DNA of 64,000 nt, from positions 62,001 to 126,000 of the forward strand of contig CAJWNQ010000002.1 of assembly GCA_913043905.1 (NCBI GenBank), read 5' to 3'. This DNA is from an uncultured Paracoccaceae bacterium. GTDB lineage: Bacteria; Pseudomonadota; Alphaproteobacteria; Rhodobacterales; Rhodobacteraceae. Under the pieces are notes generated by a model. It saw only the letters and a program-made list of their open reading frames with translations, was not told the origin of the DNA and made no database searches. Positions 29,291-41,079 of this stretch are shown here, in pieces; position 1 is the first letter of the stretch, and every line of letters starts with the position of its first letter. A program made the position numbers and the translations under genes.

Positions 29291-29803
29291 ATGCGTGTTA
29301 TTGGTATTGATCCTGGATTGCGAAATTTGGGTTGGGGAGTCGTTGATGTTGCAGGCTCTAAAATTACTCATGTAGGTAATGGGGTTTGCAAATCCTCTAC
29401 GGGAACACTTGCAGAGCGTTTGCTTGAATTACACGAACAGTTGACCGATGTTATACGGGTTCATCGACCGACAACATCTGCGGTTGAGAAAACTTTTGTA
29501 AATAAAGATGGTGCTGGAACATTAAAATTGGGACAAGCGCGGGGCATTTGTTTGTTAGTTCCCGCTCAGGCTGGACTTGATGTTGCAGAATATGCACCCA
29601 ATACAATTAAAAAAGTTGTTGTAGGTGTTGGTCATGCGGATAAAAAGCAAGTGGAACATATGGTTCGTATGCAATTGCCAGGTATAAGTTTTGTGGGGCC
29701 AGACGCAGTTGATGCGCTAGCTATTGCTATGTGTCATGCGCACCACTCACAATTTTCAGGAAAACTGGAAGCTGCGGTTGCGCGCGCACAGGGGGAAGTA
29801 TGA
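29291..29803 (+). CDS. ruvC: crossover junction endodeoxyribonuclease RuvC
   Basis: [44 protein letters not shown] at 29291 preferred to TTG 29240. Confidence 0.96.
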   Translation: MRVIGIDPGLRNLGWGVVDVAGSKITHVGNGVCKSSTGTLAERLLELHEQLTDVIRVHRPTTSAVEKTFVNKDGAGTLKLGQARGICLLVPAQAGLDVAEYAPNTIKKVVVGVGHADKKQVEHMVRMQLPGISFVGPDAVDALAIAMCHAHHSQFSGKLEAAVARAQGEV

Positions 29804-30474
29804 TTGGTAAAATTACGGGCCGCGTTGATTATCGCGGGACTGACCATGTTTTAGTGGACGTGCAGGGAGTAGGCTATATGGTCTACTGTTCTGATAGAAC
29901 ATTATCAGGACTACCTGCTAGGGGTGGTGTGATTGCATTATATACAGACTTATTAGTGCGTGAGGACAATTTGCAGTTGTTTGGTTTTACTACTTTGGCT
30001 GATAAAGAATGGCATAAGCTATTAACAACAGTGCAAGGAGTAGGGGCAAAGGCTGCCCTAGCAATCGCGTCAACTTTAGGGACTGATGGTGTGTCACGCG
30101 CTATTGCATTGGGTGATGTAGCTGCGATTAAATCTGCTCAAGGAGTTGGGCCCAAAATTGCACAAAGAGTTATTACAGAACTAAAAGATAAAGCACCAAA
30201 AATTATGGCGATGGGTGGCGAAGGAGCGGCATTGGTTGAGGCCGATGAGACTATGGTGATTGATGTTCAAACTCCTATAGATATGCCCCCAAGCTCATCA
30301 GTGCTGAAATCAGAAGCTGGTGCGCAAGCAGATGCATTATCTGCTTTAATAAATCTTGGCTATGGACATGGTGATGCAGCAACAGCCGTAGCTAAAGCCA
30401 GTGGAGAAATGCCTGATTTAAGCGCTACTGGTTTGATTAAAGCGGCATTGAAGCTCTTGGCTCCGAAAGGCTGA
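29800..30474 (+). CDS. ruvA: Holliday junction branch migration protein RuvA
   Basis: [31 protein letters not shown], HhH region [12 protein letters not shown] / [20 protein letters not shown] at 29800 overlaps the ruvC stop. Confidence 0.96.
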   Translation: MIGKITGRVDYRGTDHVLVDVQGVGYMVYCSDRTLSGLPARGGVIALYTDLLVREDNLQLFGFTTLADKEWHKLLTTVQGVGAKAALAIASTLGTDGVSRAIALGDVAAIKSAQGVGPKIAQRVITELKDKAPKIMAMGGEGAALVEADETMVIDVQTPIDMPPSSSVLKSEAGAQADALSALINLGYGHGDAATAVAKASGEMPDLSATGLIKAALKLLAPKG

Positions 30475-30490
30475 TAGGTTATTATAAGAT

Positions 30491-31525
30491 ATGATAGAGC
30501 CTGACCCTAATTTGCGACCACAACCCTTGGTTGATGATGTTGATCGTGCATTGCGCCCACAAAGTTTGGATGATTTTACAGGTCAGGCAGATGCGCGTGC
30601 TAATCTAAAGATTTTCATTGAAAGTGCAAAAAAACGTGGCCAAGCCATGGATCATACACTTTTTTATGGTCCTCCGGGTTTGGGTAAGACAACTTTAGCG
30701 CAGATAATTTCTAAAGAACTTGGTGTTAACTTTCGTATGACTTCTGGACCTGTGTTAGCAAAAGCAGGAGATTTAGCTGCTATTCTAACAAATTTAGAAG
30801 AAAAAGATGTTTTATTTATTGATGAAATCCATCGGTTAAACCCCGTAGTAGAAGAGGTCTTATATCCAGCACTAGAAGATTTTGAATTAGATTTAATGAT
30901 TGGTGAAGGTCCAGCCGCTCGGTCTGTTCGCATTGACCTTCAGCCATTCACGTTAGTTGGTGCAACTACACGGTTAGGTTTGTTGACAACACCACTTCGT
31001 GATCGTTTTGGTATTCCTGTCCGGCTAGAGTTTTATACTGTTGAGGAGTTATGTTTTATTGTTGAACGTGGTGCGCGGCTTATGGGTATTAATGCATCAC
31101 CTGAAGGTGCTCGTGAAATTGCACGCCGCGCAAGGGGTACTCCAAGGATTGCAGGTCGTTTATTGCGGCGGGTTGTTGATTTTGCAACAGTTGAGGGTAA
31201 CGGAACTATATCTAAAGAATTAGCTGATAGCTCTTTGACGCGTTTAGGTGTTGATGATTTAGGTTTAGATGGCGCTGACCGGCGCTATTTGCGAATGCTT
31301 GCTGAAAACTATGCAGGTGGCCCTGTTGGTGTAGAAACTATCGCGGCGGCATTATCTGAATCACGTGATGCGATTGAAGAAGTTGTTGAGCCATTTTTAT
31401 TGCAACAAGGCTTAGTCCAACGAACACCTCGTGGAAGAATGTTAGGGCAAAAAGCTTGGACACATTTGGGAATGCGTGCACCGAAGTCTTCGAATCAGAC
31501 AGATTTATTTACAGGCAAAAAATGA
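30491..31525 (+). CDS. ruvB: Holliday junction branch migration helicase RuvB
   Basis: [61 protein letters not shown]. Confidence 0.98.
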   Translation: MIEPDPNLRPQPLVDDVDRALRPQSLDDFTGQADARANLKIFIESAKKRGQAMDHTLFYGPPGLGKTTLAQIISKELGVNFRMTSGPVLAKAGDLAAILTNLEEKDVLFIDEIHRLNPVVEEVLYPALEDFELDLMIGEGPAARSVRIDLQPFTLVGATTRLGLLTTPLRDRFGIPVRLEFYTVEELCFIVERGARLMGINASPEGAREIARRARGTPRIAGRLLRRVVDFATVEGNGTISKELADSSLTRLGVDDLGLDGADRRYLRMLAENYAGGPVGVETIAAALSESRDAIEEVVEPFLLQQGLVQRTPRGRMLGQKAWTHLGMRAPKSSNQTDLFTGKK

Positions 31526-32178
31526 CTGAACTTGCTTTAAGTAGTGCTAAAATAGAAGCTCTTTTTAGCCAAGTAGATGGGGTCTTTAGATTTGCACGTT
31601 GGAGCCGTCCTATAGTGCCAGTTATCTTTGGTGTTGATGATGAAACTCTCAAGCACATTAAGTCTGCCATCGTTACCGCAGTTGGTATAACTGGATCTAA
31701 AATTGAAGAAACTGATCCTGAATTGGGTGCAAATTTTATGTGGTTTTTTTGCCATAACTGGGATGAAATTTTAGTAGTGCCTGACCTTGAAAATTTAATC
31801 CCAAATTTAAAAGATATTATTGCAAAATTACAAATTACTCAGACTAGTACCTACCGCATTTTTTCTTTTGGCCCTGACGGTGGAATTAAAATGTGTGTAC
31901 AATTGATAAAAGTATTTGGAGATACTGCCGAAATGTCTGTTCAAGCACTTGCAATGGGCGAAACCTACCAATGTTTGGCATTGTTTGGTCCCAATGCATT
32001 TTTAAAAGAAAGCCCAATTGCTGTAATAAAAGAAAATAGTCTTTGTATACCTAAACCAAATTATGCTGCACTGATACGTGCGGCTTACGATCCAGTTTTG
32101 CCTCATGCAACTGAAAAACCAAGCCATTCGTTGCGATTATCTGCACGAGCCAACATACTGTTAGCAGATATGATTTAA
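31522..32178 (+). CDS. conserved-looking hypothetical protein between ruvB and ybgC (218 aa)
   Basis: ATG overlaps ruvB stop and its stop overlaps ybgC start; no family recognised. Confidence 0.75.
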   Translation: MTELALSSAKIEALFSQVDGVFRFARWSRPIVPVIFGVDDETLKHIKSAIVTAVGITGSKIEETDPELGANFMWFFCHNWDEILVVPDLENLIPNLKDIIAKLQITQTSTYRIFSFGPDGGIKMCVQLIKVFGDTAEMSVQALAMGETYQCLALFGPNAFLKESPIAVIKENSLCIPKPNYAALIRAAYDPVLPHATEKPSHSLRLSARANILLADMI

Positions 32179-32576
32179 TGATACATAATTTTTCTTTACG
32201 TGTTTATTACGAAGACACAGATTTAGCAGGCATTGTTTATTATGCAAATTATCTCAAATTTATTGAACGAGGACGTTCAACACTGGTACGTAAAGTTGGA
32301 ATTGATCAACTTTTTTTGAAGAAACAGGGGTATCTATTTGCAGTAAAAAGTATAACTGCAAATTATCATGCATCTGCACAAATGGATGATGAGTTAACAG
32401 TTAAAACTGTTTTAATATCTGCTTCAGGGGCAAAAATTATTTTTGACCAGCGTGTTTTTAATTCAGATAAACTACTTTTTTCGTCAATTGTAACCATTGC
32501 TTATGTAACAATTGGAGGACGGCCCACCCGATTGCCATCCCAAATCATAGAAAAATTACAGCAGTTTGCCGCTTAA
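32178..32576 (+). CDS. ybgC: tol-pal system-associated acyl-CoA thioesterase
   Basis: hotdog motif LRVYYEDTDLAGIVYYANYLKFIERGRS. Confidence 0.94.
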   Translation: MIHNFSLRVYYEDTDLAGIVYYANYLKFIERGRSTLVRKVGIDQLFLKKQGYLFAVKSITANYHASAQMDDELTVKTVLISASGAKIIFDQRVFNSDKLLFSSIVTIAYVTIGGRPTRLPSQIIEKLQQFAA

Positions 32577-32687
32577 GGATTAAAAAGGTATGAAAATTAT
32601 AGTTTTCTGATTATTTATTTGTTATGTTATATTTGATAATAAATGCGTTGCTAATAAATAGTGACCCTAGGCAGAACGAGCATTATA

Positions 32688-33380
32688 ATGGAAACTGAAG
32701 CACTTGTGGCAGCGTCAGAAATTGATTTTTCTGTACTTGCACTTTTTTTACGAGCAACATTCACGGTTAAGTTAGTAATGTTGATGTTGACCTTCGCATC
32801 TATATGGTCGTGGTCAATAATAATTCAAAAATTTATCAATTACAGAACAGCACGAAAAAATGCATATTTATTTGACCGTGCTTTTTGGTCTGGAGCGCCA
32901 CTCGATCAATTATATGAGCGAGTAGGGTCAGATCCATCTGGCGCTAACGAAAAGATTTTTGCAGCGGCAATGAGTGAATGGGAGAGATCTCACCGTGGGG
33001 AAAATTTAATTGGTGGAGCTCAACAGCGAATAGATCGTTCAATGGATGTTGCTATTGCGCGAGAAAGTGAAAATTTAAATAATGGGCTTACATTTTTAGC
33101 AACTGTTGGGTCAACTGCACCTTTTATTGGTTTGTTTGGAACTGTTTGGGGAATTAAAAATGCCTTTGAAGAAATTGCTATTCAGCAAAATACTAACTTA
33201 GCTGTAGTCGCTCCAGGTATTGCTGAGGCCTTGGTTGCCACTGCTTTGGGGCTTCTGGCAGCTATACCAGCTGTCATCTTTTATAATAAATTATCCGCTG
33301 ATGCAGACCGTTTGATTGGTGGATATGAAAGCTTTGCTGATGAGTTTTCTACTATTTTGTCTCGTCAACTCGATACATAG
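32688..33380 (+). CDS. tolQ: Tol-Pal protein TolQ
   Basis: TolQ/ExbB motifs FLATVGSTAPFIGLFGTVWGIKNAFEEI, APGIAEALVATALGLLAAIPAVI; ATG 32688 preferred to GTG 32661. Confidence 0.95.
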   Translation: METEALVAASEIDFSVLALFLRATFTVKLVMLMLTFASIWSWSIIIQKFINYRTARKNAYLFDRAFWSGAPLDQLYERVGSDPSGANEKIFAAAMSEWERSHRGENLIGGAQQRIDRSMDVAIARESENLNNGLTFLATVGSTAPFIGLFGTVWGIKNAFEEIAIQQNTNLAVVAPGIAEALVATALGLLAAIPAVIFYNKLSADADRLIGGYESFADEFSTILSRQLDT

Positions 33381-33389
33381 GAGCCTATC

Positions 33390-33863
33390 ATGGGCGCATC
33401 AATTGCACCAAGAGGTGGTGGTGGTGGAAAACGCCGCCGGAGCCATGCTAAAAGTCGGCCTATGGCTGAAATCAATGTGACACCTTTTGTAGATGTTATG
33501 TTGGTATTATTAATTATATTTATGGTTGCAGCACCAATGCTTACAGTTGGAGTGCCAATAGAATTGCCCAAAACTGCAGCCCAGGCGTTGCCAACCGAAC
33601 AAGAAGAACCACTTACAATAGCGCTAACTTCTGATGGGCGTGTGATGTTACAAAACACTGAAATAGATCGAAAAAATCTAATAATAAAATTACAGGCAAT
33701 TTCGGCAGAGCGAAGTGGTAATAAAGTCTTTTTACGGGCTGACGGTACTGTAAATTATGCGGATGTAATGAAAGTTATGGGTGCATTAAATGCTGGCGGC
33801 TTTAACAATATTGGTTTGGTGACGGATGCAGGTGGTCCTAAACTAAATGGTACGGATCCTTAG
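33390..33863 (+). CDS. tolR: Tol-Pal protein TolR
   Basis: MAEINVTPFVDVMLVLLIIFMVAAPML. Confidence 0.96.
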   Translation: MGASIAPRGGGGGKRRRSHAKSRPMAEINVTPFVDVMLVLLIIFMVAAPMLTVGVPIELPKTAAQALPTEQEEPLTIALTSDGRVMLQNTEIDRKNLIIKLQAISAERSGNKVFLRADGTVNYADVMKVMGALNAGGFNNIGLVTDAGGPKLNGTDP

Positions 33864-33872
33864 GTAATTATA

Positions 33873-35012
33873 GTGGATGCTGGCTTCAAAATATCAGGTT
33901 TTGCACATTTGGTGCTTATTGGAATTGCAATATTTGGCGCGCCCTTGTTTAGTTCAGATGAGGAAAATGCAATCCAGATATCGGAGGTTTCACTAATTAC
34001 GCTTGAGGATTTTGCATCACTAACTTCAGTAGCTCCCCCTGTATCAGAGACTTTAATTAATATTATTAAACCTGTTGAAGTAGAACCAACACCTGTTGAA
34101 GTAGAACCAACACCTGTTGAAGTAGAACCAACACCTGTTGAAGTAGAACCAACACCTGTTGAAGTAGAACCAACACCTGTTGAAGTAGAACCAACACCTG
34201 TTGAAGTTGGTGATGCTGAGATTGAACCTATTTACCCGATTGCGTCTATTGATAGCATTGGAGAGTTAACACCAGAATTAAATGAAAATACCCCATCAAA
34301 ACCATCTGACACAATTTCAAATATAATCAGTGAAACTCCAAAAGATCCAATAAAGCCAGAAGTATCATCGAAACCATTAATTATAGAAGTGCCATCTCCT
34401 GAAGAATTAGAGCCTAATTTTGTTAAGGAACAAGAACCTGCTTCAGCAGTAAAAGAAAGCACAACTAAAACCGTAACTGAAGCAGAAGAACGCGAAAGTG
34501 AACTTGTTCCAAGCAGTTCATCAAGGCCTAAAAGACGACCCAAAAATCTAAAGGTTGTAGAAATAAAAAAGCCTGACTTAAAAGTTGAAGAAACAAAAAA
34601 TCCTGATTTAATAAAAGATGCGATTGCTAGGTCAATGGCTGAAGAAAAAGTAAATGAAGTTATTGTTAAAGATAATCAACTTAAAAAAGTTGTTGGACCA
34701 CCTTTAACTGGGGGAGAGACAAATACTTTGATGTTTGCCATTCAACAATGTTGGAATGTACCTGTGGGGTTGGAAAATGATTCTTCTAACATTATAACTA
34801 TGGGAATAAAGTTAACTCAAGACGGTAGATTAGAAGGAGAACCAAAAAGGTTAGCGCCAAACACTGGTTCTGGAGCGGGTATTTTACAAGCCTATGAAGC
34901 TGCAAGAAGGGCTTTAATTCGCTGCCAACCTTATGATTTACCGGCTGAAAAATATGAAACATGGCGCGATATTGAAATTGTGTTTAACCCTGAACAGATG
35001 GTGCTGAGATGA
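33873..35012 (+). CDS. tolA: TolA-like protein with PVEVEPT repeat linker
   Basis: position between tolR and tolB, N-terminal TM segment, low-complexity linker, TolA-like C-terminal domain. Confidence 0.85.
   Translation: MDAGFKISGFAHLVLIGIAIFGAPLFSSDEENAIQISEVSLITLEDFASLTSVAPPVSETLINIIKPVEVEPTPVEVEPTPVEVEPTPVEVEPTPVEVEPTPVEVEPTPVEVGDAEIEPIYPIASIDSIGELTPELNENTPSKPSDTISNIISETPKDPIKPEVSSKPLIIEVPSPEELEPNFVKEQEPASAVKESTTKTVTEAEERESELVPSSSSRPKRRPKNLKVVEIKKPDLKVEETKNPDLIKDAIARSMAEEKVNEVIVKDNQLKKVVGPPLTGGETNTLMFAIQQCWNVPVGLENDSSNIITMGIKLTQDGRLEGEPKRLAPNTGSGAGILQAYEAARRALIRCQPYDLPAEKYETWRDIEIVFNPEQMVLR
34071..34207 (+). repeat. 21-bp tandem repeat (6 identical copies plus 11-bp partial) within tolA
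   Basis: CCTGTTGAAGTAGAACCAACA repeated from 34071 to 34196, then CCTGTTGAAGT. Confidence 0.98.
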
Positions 35013-36334
35013 AATATTATACAAAATTAATCATAATGGCATTAGCCTTGATTATATTTAAAAACTTGCCCTTGATGGCACAGACTAAGCCATTACGTAT
35101 CGAAATTAGCCAAGGTGTTATTGAACCTATGCCAATAGCATTGTCTAAATTTATGGCTGTTGGAGACATCTCAGTAAAATATTCTGAAAAAATTTCATCT
35201 GTGATTATGGCTGACTTAGTTGGTTCTGGATTATTTAGGGAAATTCCAAGGTCAGCACATATTTCCACTGCTACTGACTTTAATTTGCCAGTGCAGTTTG
35301 CTGATTGGCGGGTAATTAATGCTGATGCGCTTATTACTGGCTCGGTAAATATTCAAGGTGATAAACTAATTTTAAAGTTTCGACTATTTGATGTTTTTGC
35401 ACAAACTGCCTTGGGTGAAGGTTTACAGTTTCAAGCGAATAAAAATAGTTGGCGTCGTATGGCACATAAGATTTCTGATGCAGTATATTCGCGGTTAACT
35501 GGCGAAGCAGCATATTTTGATAGTAGAGTGGCATATATTTCAGAAGAAGGCCCAAAGAATGCGCGTAAAAAGAAACTTGCTATCATGGACTATGATGGGG
35601 CCAATAGTCGCTTTTTAACTGATGATAATGATATCGTTTTGGCACCACGCTTTTCGCCTAATAATAAGGAAATCGTTTATACTAGTTATAAATCAGGCAC
35701 CCCTAAAGTATATTTAATTAATGTTGATACTTTGGATCAACGACTTTTGGATGAGCAGCCTGGAATGACGTTTGCTCCACGTTTTTCACCAGATGGGCGT
35801 AGTGTAGTGATGTCTTTGACTGATCGGGGTAACACAGATATTTATACTGTTGATTTAAAAAATAGCCGGAAAACGCGTCTTACGTCTGGAGCTTCAATCG
35901 ATACTGCGCCAAGTTATTCGCCAGATGGAAAGCAGATTGTATTTGAATCAGATAGAGGTGGCAGGCAGCAAATATATGTAATGTCGGTCCTTGGAGGCGA
36001 TGCTAGGCGTATCAGTTTTGGGAAGGGTAGCTATGGCACGCCTGTTTGGTCTCCACGAGGAGATATGATAGCTTTCACAAAAATTAATCAAGGACGCTTT
36101 CATATAGGTGTAATGCGTACTGACGGAAAAAATGAGCGCCTCTTGACGGCATCATTTTTGGATGAAGGGCCATCGTGGTCACCAAATGGCCGCGTTATTA
36201 TGTTTTTTCGGGAAACAGCTGGAGCTAATGGTGCCCCAGAGATTTATTCTGTGGATGTAACGGGCCGTAACCTTAAACGAGTAAAGACACTTGGCTCTGG
36301 ATCTGATCCTGCATGGTCTGGACTGTTGAAATAA
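35009..36334 (+). CDS. tolB: Tol-Pal beta-propeller protein TolB
   Basis: [59 protein letters not shown]. Confidence 0.97.
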   Translation: MKYYTKLIIMALALIIFKNLPLMAQTKPLRIEISQGVIEPMPIALSKFMAVGDISVKYSEKISSVIMADLVGSGLFREIPRSAHISTATDFNLPVQFADWRVINADALITGSVNIQGDKLILKFRLFDVFAQTALGEGLQFQANKNSWRRMAHKISDAVYSRLTGEAAYFDSRVAYISEEGPKNARKKKLAIMDYDGANSRFLTDDNDIVLAPRFSPNNKEIVYTSYKSGTPKVYLINVDTLDQRLLDEQPGMTFAPRFSPDGRSVVMSLTDRGNTDIYTVDLKNSRKTRLTSGASIDTAPSYSPDGKQIVFESDRGGRQQIYVMSVLGGDARRISFGKGSYGTPVWSPRGDMIAFTKINQGRFHIGVMRTDGKNERLLTASFLDEGPSWSPNGRVIMFFRETAGANGAPEIYSVDVTGRNLKRVKTLGSGSDPAWSGLLK

Positions 36335-36411
36335 TAATTAATTTCTATTATCATAATATAATATTAACAATAAAAACGGCACAAAGTCGATTATATAAGA
36401 GGAAGAGCATA

Positions 36412-36903
36412 ATGACCTCATTAAAACTTACACTTGTAGCAGTAGCCCTATTTGGGCTAACAGCATGTGATTCAGCGGGCTCTATGGGAGGGTTTGGTAA
36501 GAATGGTAGTATTATGCAATCTTCGCTTGATCCTGCTGGCGTTGCTTATTTCAACCAAGAGATTGGTGATACTGTTGTATTTTTAGTTGACCAATCTAGT
36601 TTGACACCTGTAGCAACTGATTTACTTAACAAGCAGGCTGAGTGGTTACTTAACAACCCTAATAAATCAGTGACTATCGAAGGACATGCAGATGAAACTG
36701 GCACGCGTGAATATAACTTAGCGTTAGGTGCGCGTCGTGCTGCATCTGTTCAAAATTATTTAGTCAGCCGTGGATTAACTGATGCACGCATTAGTACTGT
36801 AACTTTTGGGAAAGAACGTCCACTGGCAATTTGTTCAGATGAAAAATGTTGGTCTAAAAATCGCAGATCTGTAACATTAGTTGCTGGCGGTTTGGGCAGT
36901 TAA
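36412..36903 (+). CDS. pal: peptidoglycan-associated lipoprotein Pal
   Basis: lipobox LTAC, OmpA-like VTIEGHADETGTREYNLALGARRAASVQNYL; ATG 36412 preferred. Confidence 0.96.
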   Translation: MTSLKLTLVAVALFGLTACDSAGSMGGFGKNGSIMQSSLDPAGVAYFNQEIGDTVVFLVDQSSLTPVATDLLNKQAEWLLNNPNKSVTIEGHADETGTREYNLALGARRAASVQNYLVSRGLTDARISTVTFGKERPLAICSDEKCWSKNRRSVTLVAGGLGS

Positions 36904-36906
36904 TTA

Positions 36907-37752
36907 ATGTTAAAAAACTTTTTTAAGATACTATTTTTGTTAATATTTTGGTCAACTGCATCTAATGTAGTTGCCCAAAATACTTTTCAAAATCTTGGAG
37001 CAGTATTTGAAGGTACATCAAAAGAACTGACTAGTGTTGGAGCTGAATTAGAAGACTTATCGTCACAAATTAAAAAGATTCAATCAGAACTTGCAGAAAA
37101 TAATACTACATTAAATATTACGCCTTCTGGTGCTGCATTGATGCGAATAGATGTTATTGAAAGTGAAGTGCGTACTTTAATCAGCCAAATAGAAAAATTA
37201 CGATTTCGCATCGAAGATATAGCTAATGATTCAACAAATCGTATAGGTGACTTAGAATTTCGCATAGTAGAATTAGAAGGTGGGGACATTACTCAGTTAG
37301 GCCAGCCTCGGCCCATTGGTGGAAGTGCCGATTGGACTTTAAATAATACTAAAGACGGTGCCGAAATTACTATTATTGAAAAATCTAATTATAAAACGGC
37401 ATTAGATTCATTAAATGTAGGTAATTTCGAGTTAGCAGTACAACAATTTGATAAGCTTATAATTGAATTTCCAGGTGGTCCACTTATATCTGCTGCATAC
37501 TATTCTAAAGGTGAAGCTTTTATAGGATTAAATAAATGGAAATCTGCTGGCCACAGTTTCTTGGAAAGCTTTAAGTCTGATCCATCAGGTGAAGTTGCTC
37601 CAAAAGCCTTATACAAACTTGGAGTTAGTTTGGGGAAATTACAAAAAATAGAAGAGGCGTGTAAAACGTTACTTGAGGTGGGACTTCTTTTCTCAAAAAA
37701 TAAAATTGTCTTAGATGCTAATAATGAAATGCAAATATTAGGCTGCATGTGA
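36907..37752 (+). CDS. cpoB: cell division coordinator CpoB/YbgF (TPR protein)
   Basis: signal peptide, coiled coil, C-terminal TPR-like repeats, position after pal. Confidence 0.9.
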   Translation: MLKNFFKILFLLIFWSTASNVVAQNTFQNLGAVFEGTSKELTSVGAELEDLSSQIKKIQSELAENNTTLNITPSGAALMRIDVIESEVRTLISQIEKLRFRIEDIANDSTNRIGDLEFRIVELEGGDITQLGQPRPIGGSADWTLNNTKDGAEITIIEKSNYKTALDSLNVGNFELAVQQFDKLIIEFPGGPLISAAYYSKGEAFIGLNKWKSAGHSFLESFKSDPSGEVAPKALYKLGVSLGKLQKIEEACKTLLEVGLLFSKNKIVLDANNEMQILGCM

Positions 37753-39020
37753 CCTGCATCATCCCACAAGATCTTTTATTAAAATTTTCAGAAAATATGT
37801 GTGCCATAGCACCAAAACTATTTGGACATAAAATTGGGTTAGCTGTTTCTGGTGGTGGAGATTCTATGGCCTTGTTGTATTTGATGCATGAGTGGGCGAG
37901 CCAAAATCATCAAAAACTATATGTCGCTACAGTTGACCATGGGCTTCGTAAAGAATCTGTGCATGAGACAAAAATAGTAGAAGCTGAGTGCAAAAAACTA
38001 AATATTGAATGCAAAATTTTAAAATGGAGCGGTTGGAATAAGGTTGGCAACCTTCTCGATGCAGCTCGTGATGCTCGTAATGAGTTAATAGGTGAATGGT
38101 CGAATGAGCTAGGGTTAAATTGTGTGGCTACTGGTCATACAGCAGATGATCAAGCTGAGACATTTTTGTTGCGTCTTGCCCGAGGATCAGGTGTGGATGG
38201 ATTATCTGGGATGGCGCCATTTGGCTATAAAAAAACTATGCTATGGTTTCGACCTATATTAGCGTATCGGCGTTCAGACTTGCGCGCCTTTTTATCATAT
38301 AAAGGTATTAAATGGATTGAGGACCCTAGTAATGATGATACTCGATTTGAACGTATAAAAATGCGCAAAGCTCAAAATATGTTAGATGATTTAGGATTAA
38401 CAGTTGATCGATTAGTTGAAACTGCTGACCGAATGGCTACAGCTAGAAGTGCTTTAGAGCTTTTAACCAAAGAGTGTGCAGAAAATGTTTCTTCACCTAC
38501 ACGATTAGGTACTGTAAAATTAGATGTTAAAGCATTTAGCCTCTTACCACTCGAATTGCGATACCGTCTATTTTCTCATGTATTAAAATGGGTTTCAGGT
38601 TCAAAATATCGGCCACGTTTTAAGTCATTAATAGAAAGTACCAACAGATTATCTATTGGTAAAGATCACACACTCATGGGATGCCACATCATTTCTGATG
38701 GTATCTTTGCAGAAGTATGCCGTGAGGTTTCCAAAATAGAAAGCATAAACGATTTTTCAAAACCATTTGATAACAGATGGGTCTTAACCAGTAATAGCCC
38801 GTGTGATGGACTTGTAATTGGCCCACTTGGTGAAGAAGGTTTGCTTCTGTGTGAGGGGTGGAGAAAACTTAAATTTTCTCGTATTAGCCTCATGGGCAGT
38901 CCAGCTATTTGGAAGGATAATGTTTTAATAGCTGCACCTATGGCTGGTTTAGAAATAAACTGGAAATGTTACTTAAAAAAAGATTATAAAAATTTTTTTT
39001 CAATGATTGTGACGCATTGA
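37749..39020 (+). CDS. tilS: tRNA(Ile)-lysidine synthetase
   Basis: PP-loop LAVSGGGDSMALLYL, VDHGLRKES, ATGHTADDQAETFLLRLARGSGVDGLSGM. Confidence 0.96.
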   Translation: MTCIIPQDLLLKFSENMCAIAPKLFGHKIGLAVSGGGDSMALLYLMHEWASQNHQKLYVATVDHGLRKESVHETKIVEAECKKLNIECKILKWSGWNKVGNLLDAARDARNELIGEWSNELGLNCVATGHTADDQAETFLLRLARGSGVDGLSGMAPFGYKKTMLWFRPILAYRRSDLRAFLSYKGIKWIEDPSNDDTRFERIKMRKAQNMLDDLGLTVDRLVETADRMATARSALELLTKECAENVSSPTRLGTVKLDVKAFSLLPLELRYRLFSHVLKWVSGSKYRPRFKSLIESTNRLSIGKDHTLMGCHIISDGIFAEVCREVSKIESINDFSKPFDNRWVLTSNSPCDGLVIGPLGEEGLLLCEGWRKLKFSRISLMGSPAIWKDNVLIAAPMAGLEINWKCYLKKDYKNFFSMIVTH

Positions 39021-39054
39021 AACTTTTAAAGAATACTATACATCTATGCCAGTA

Positions 39055-39104
39055 ATGATGCAGTATCTTTTCTGCACAAATGATGCAGTATCTTTCCTGC
39101 ACAA
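39055..39104 (+). repeat. tandem 25-bp repeat x2 with internal dyad, upstream of ftsH
   Basis: ATGATGCAGTATCTTTYCTGCACAA twice (39055-39079, 39080-39104), one mismatch; each copy contains TGCAG-N8-CTGCA. Confidence 0.95.
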
Positions 39105-39120
39105 ATAAGGAGTTTTGATT

Positions 39121-41037
39121 TTGGGAAATAATAAGAATATCGCTTTTTGGGTAGTTCTTTTTCTTTTAATGATTGCAGTTTTTCAAGTTATTGGTGGAAA
39201 TTCATCAACGAAGGCTTCAGATGAGATTCCATACTCTCAAGCCATTGAAAGCATTGAAAAAGGTGACGTAAAGTCAGCTGAAATTGATGGTGAAAACCTG
39301 ACAATTACACTAAGTGCAAATAATGCAAGATTAAAATCTATTATACCAAACTGGCCCTTTAATGAAGGTGCTATTGAAACATTACTTGATAACAAAGTAG
39401 AAATTGAGGCGATCAAACAACAAGAATCAGGTCTTGCATCCTTCTTACAATATTTGCTGCCGTTCGTCTTGATAGTGGGGGTTTGGATCTTTTTTATGAA
39501 CCGCATGCAAGGTGGTGGTAAAGGTGGCGCCATGGGCTTTGGTAAGTCTAAAGCAAAGCTATTAAACCAAAATGAGGATCGTAAAACATTTGATGATGTT
39601 GCAGGCATTGATGAGGCGAAAGAAGAATTAGAAGAAATTGTTGAATTCCTTCGTAATCCACAAAAATTTAGTCGCCTAGGTGGACAAATCCCAAAAGGTG
39701 CATTGCTGATTGGCCCTCCAGGCACAGGAAAAACTTTATTAGCCCGCGCTATTGCTGGTGAAGCAGGCGTCCCGTTTTTTACTATTTCTGGTTCTGACTT
39801 TGTTGAAATGTTTGTGGGGGTGGGCGCATCTAGAGTGCGTGACATGTTTGAGCAGGCAAAGAAAAATGCTCCATGTATTGTATTTATCGATGAAATTGAT
39901 GCTGTTGGCCGTCACCGTGGTGCTGGCCATGGTGGTGGAAATGACGAACGAGAGCAAACATTAAATCAGTTGCTAGTTGAAATGGATGGCTTCTCTGCAA
40001 ATGAAGGTGTGATTTTATTAGCAGCTACCAATCGTCCTGATGTATTAGATCCAGCATTAAAGCGTCCTGGTCGTTTTGACCGTCAGGTACAAGTACCTAA
40101 CCCTGATATAAAAGGCCGAGAGAAGATTTTAAGTGTACATGCGCGCAAATCACCGTTGGGTCCAGATGTAGATCTTCGCATAATCGCACGGGGTACGCCT
40201 GGATTTTCTGGGGCAGATTTGGCTAACTTAGTAAATGAAGCTGCTTTGACAGCTGCTCGAACAGGTAAGCGATTTGTCACTATGGAAGATTTTGAGTTCG
40301 CTAAAGATAAGGTCATGATGGGAGCTGAGCGCCGCTCAATGGTTCTAACTGACGAGCAGAAAGAGCATACTGCCTACCATGAAGCTGGGCATGCAATTGT
40401 TGGTCTCAACCTAGATAAATGTGACCCTGTTTATAAAGCTACTATTATTCCACGCGGAGGTGCTTTGGGAATGGTTGTTTCTTTACCAGAAATTGAGCGT
40501 CTAAATTGGCATAAAGATGAATGTAAGCAAAAGATTGCTATGACAATGGCTGGAAAAGCTGCTGAGATCTTAAAATGGGGTGAGGGTGACGTATCTAATG
40601 GGCCGTCTGGTGATATTCAGCAAGCATCTTCACTGGCTCGTGCAATGGTTATGCGTTGGGGAATGTCAGATAAAGTCGGTGATGTTGACTATCAAGCAGC
40701 TCATGAAGGTTACTCTGGTGGTAACATTGGTGGTTTCTCCATATCTGCCAAAACTAAAGAACTTATCGAAGAAGAAGTAAAAAGCTTAATCGATGCAGGT
40801 TATGCAAGTGCTCTTTCTATTCTTAAGAAAAATAAAAAAGAATTTGAACGTCTGGCGCAAGGTTTGTTGGAATACGAAACATTAACTGGTGATGAGATTG
40901 AGAAAGTTATTAAAGGCAAAAAATTGGTAAATACTGATGATGAAAAACCTTCAAAGTCAAAAGCGAAACCAAGTTTAGCTGCAGTTCCTAAAACCTCTCG
41001 TAAGCCTCGAAAACCTAAAGAACAAGATATAGAGTAA
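39121..41037 (+). CDS. ftsH: ATP-dependent zinc metalloprotease FtsH
   Basis: [54 protein letters not shown] at 39121 ([10 protein letters not shown]) fits the AAGGAG RBS better than 39115. Confidence 0.97.
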   Translation: MGNNKNIAFWVVLFLLMIAVFQVIGGNSSTKASDEIPYSQAIESIEKGDVKSAEIDGENLTITLSANNARLKSIIPNWPFNEGAIETLLDNKVEIEAIKQQESGLASFLQYLLPFVLIVGVWIFFMNRMQGGGKGGAMGFGKSKAKLLNQNEDRKTFDDVAGIDEAKEELEEIVEFLRNPQKFSRLGGQIPKGALLIGPPGTGKTLLARAIAGEAGVPFFTISGSDFVEMFVGVGASRVRDMFEQAKKNAPCIVFIDEIDAVGRHRGAGHGGGNDEREQTLNQLLVEMDGFSANEGVILLAATNRPDVLDPALKRPGRFDRQVQVPNPDIKGREKILSVHARKSPLGPDVDLRIIARGTPGFSGADLANLVNEAALTAARTGKRFVTMEDFEFAKDKVMMGAERRSMVLTDEQKEHTAYHEAGHAIVGLNLDKCDPVYKATIIPRGGALGMVVSLPEIERLNWHKDECKQKIAMTMAGKAAEILKWGEGDVSNGPSGDIQQASSLARAMVMRWGMSDKVGDVDYQAAHEGYSGGNIGGFSISAKTKELIEEEVKSLIDAGYASALSILKKNKKEFERLAQGLLEYETLTGDEIEKVIKGKKLVNTDDEKPSKSKAKPSLAAVPKTSRKPRKPKEQDIE

Positions 41038-41046
41038 TATTTTAAA

Positions 41047-41079
41047 TAAAAAAAAGCCTCCTGATTGGGGGCTTTTTTT
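41047..41079 (+). terminator. rho-independent terminator after ftsH
   Basis: AAAAAAGCCTCC-tgattg-GGGGCTTTTTTT. Confidence 0.85.

Noticed and set aside
34071-34207. CRISPR-like or intergenic repeat array
   Set aside because: In-frame coding minisatellite with no spacers, inside tolA
39237-39845. 202-aa minus-strand ORF opposite ftsH
   Set aside because: Antisense to a conserved gene, Ser/Pro-rich artefactual composition
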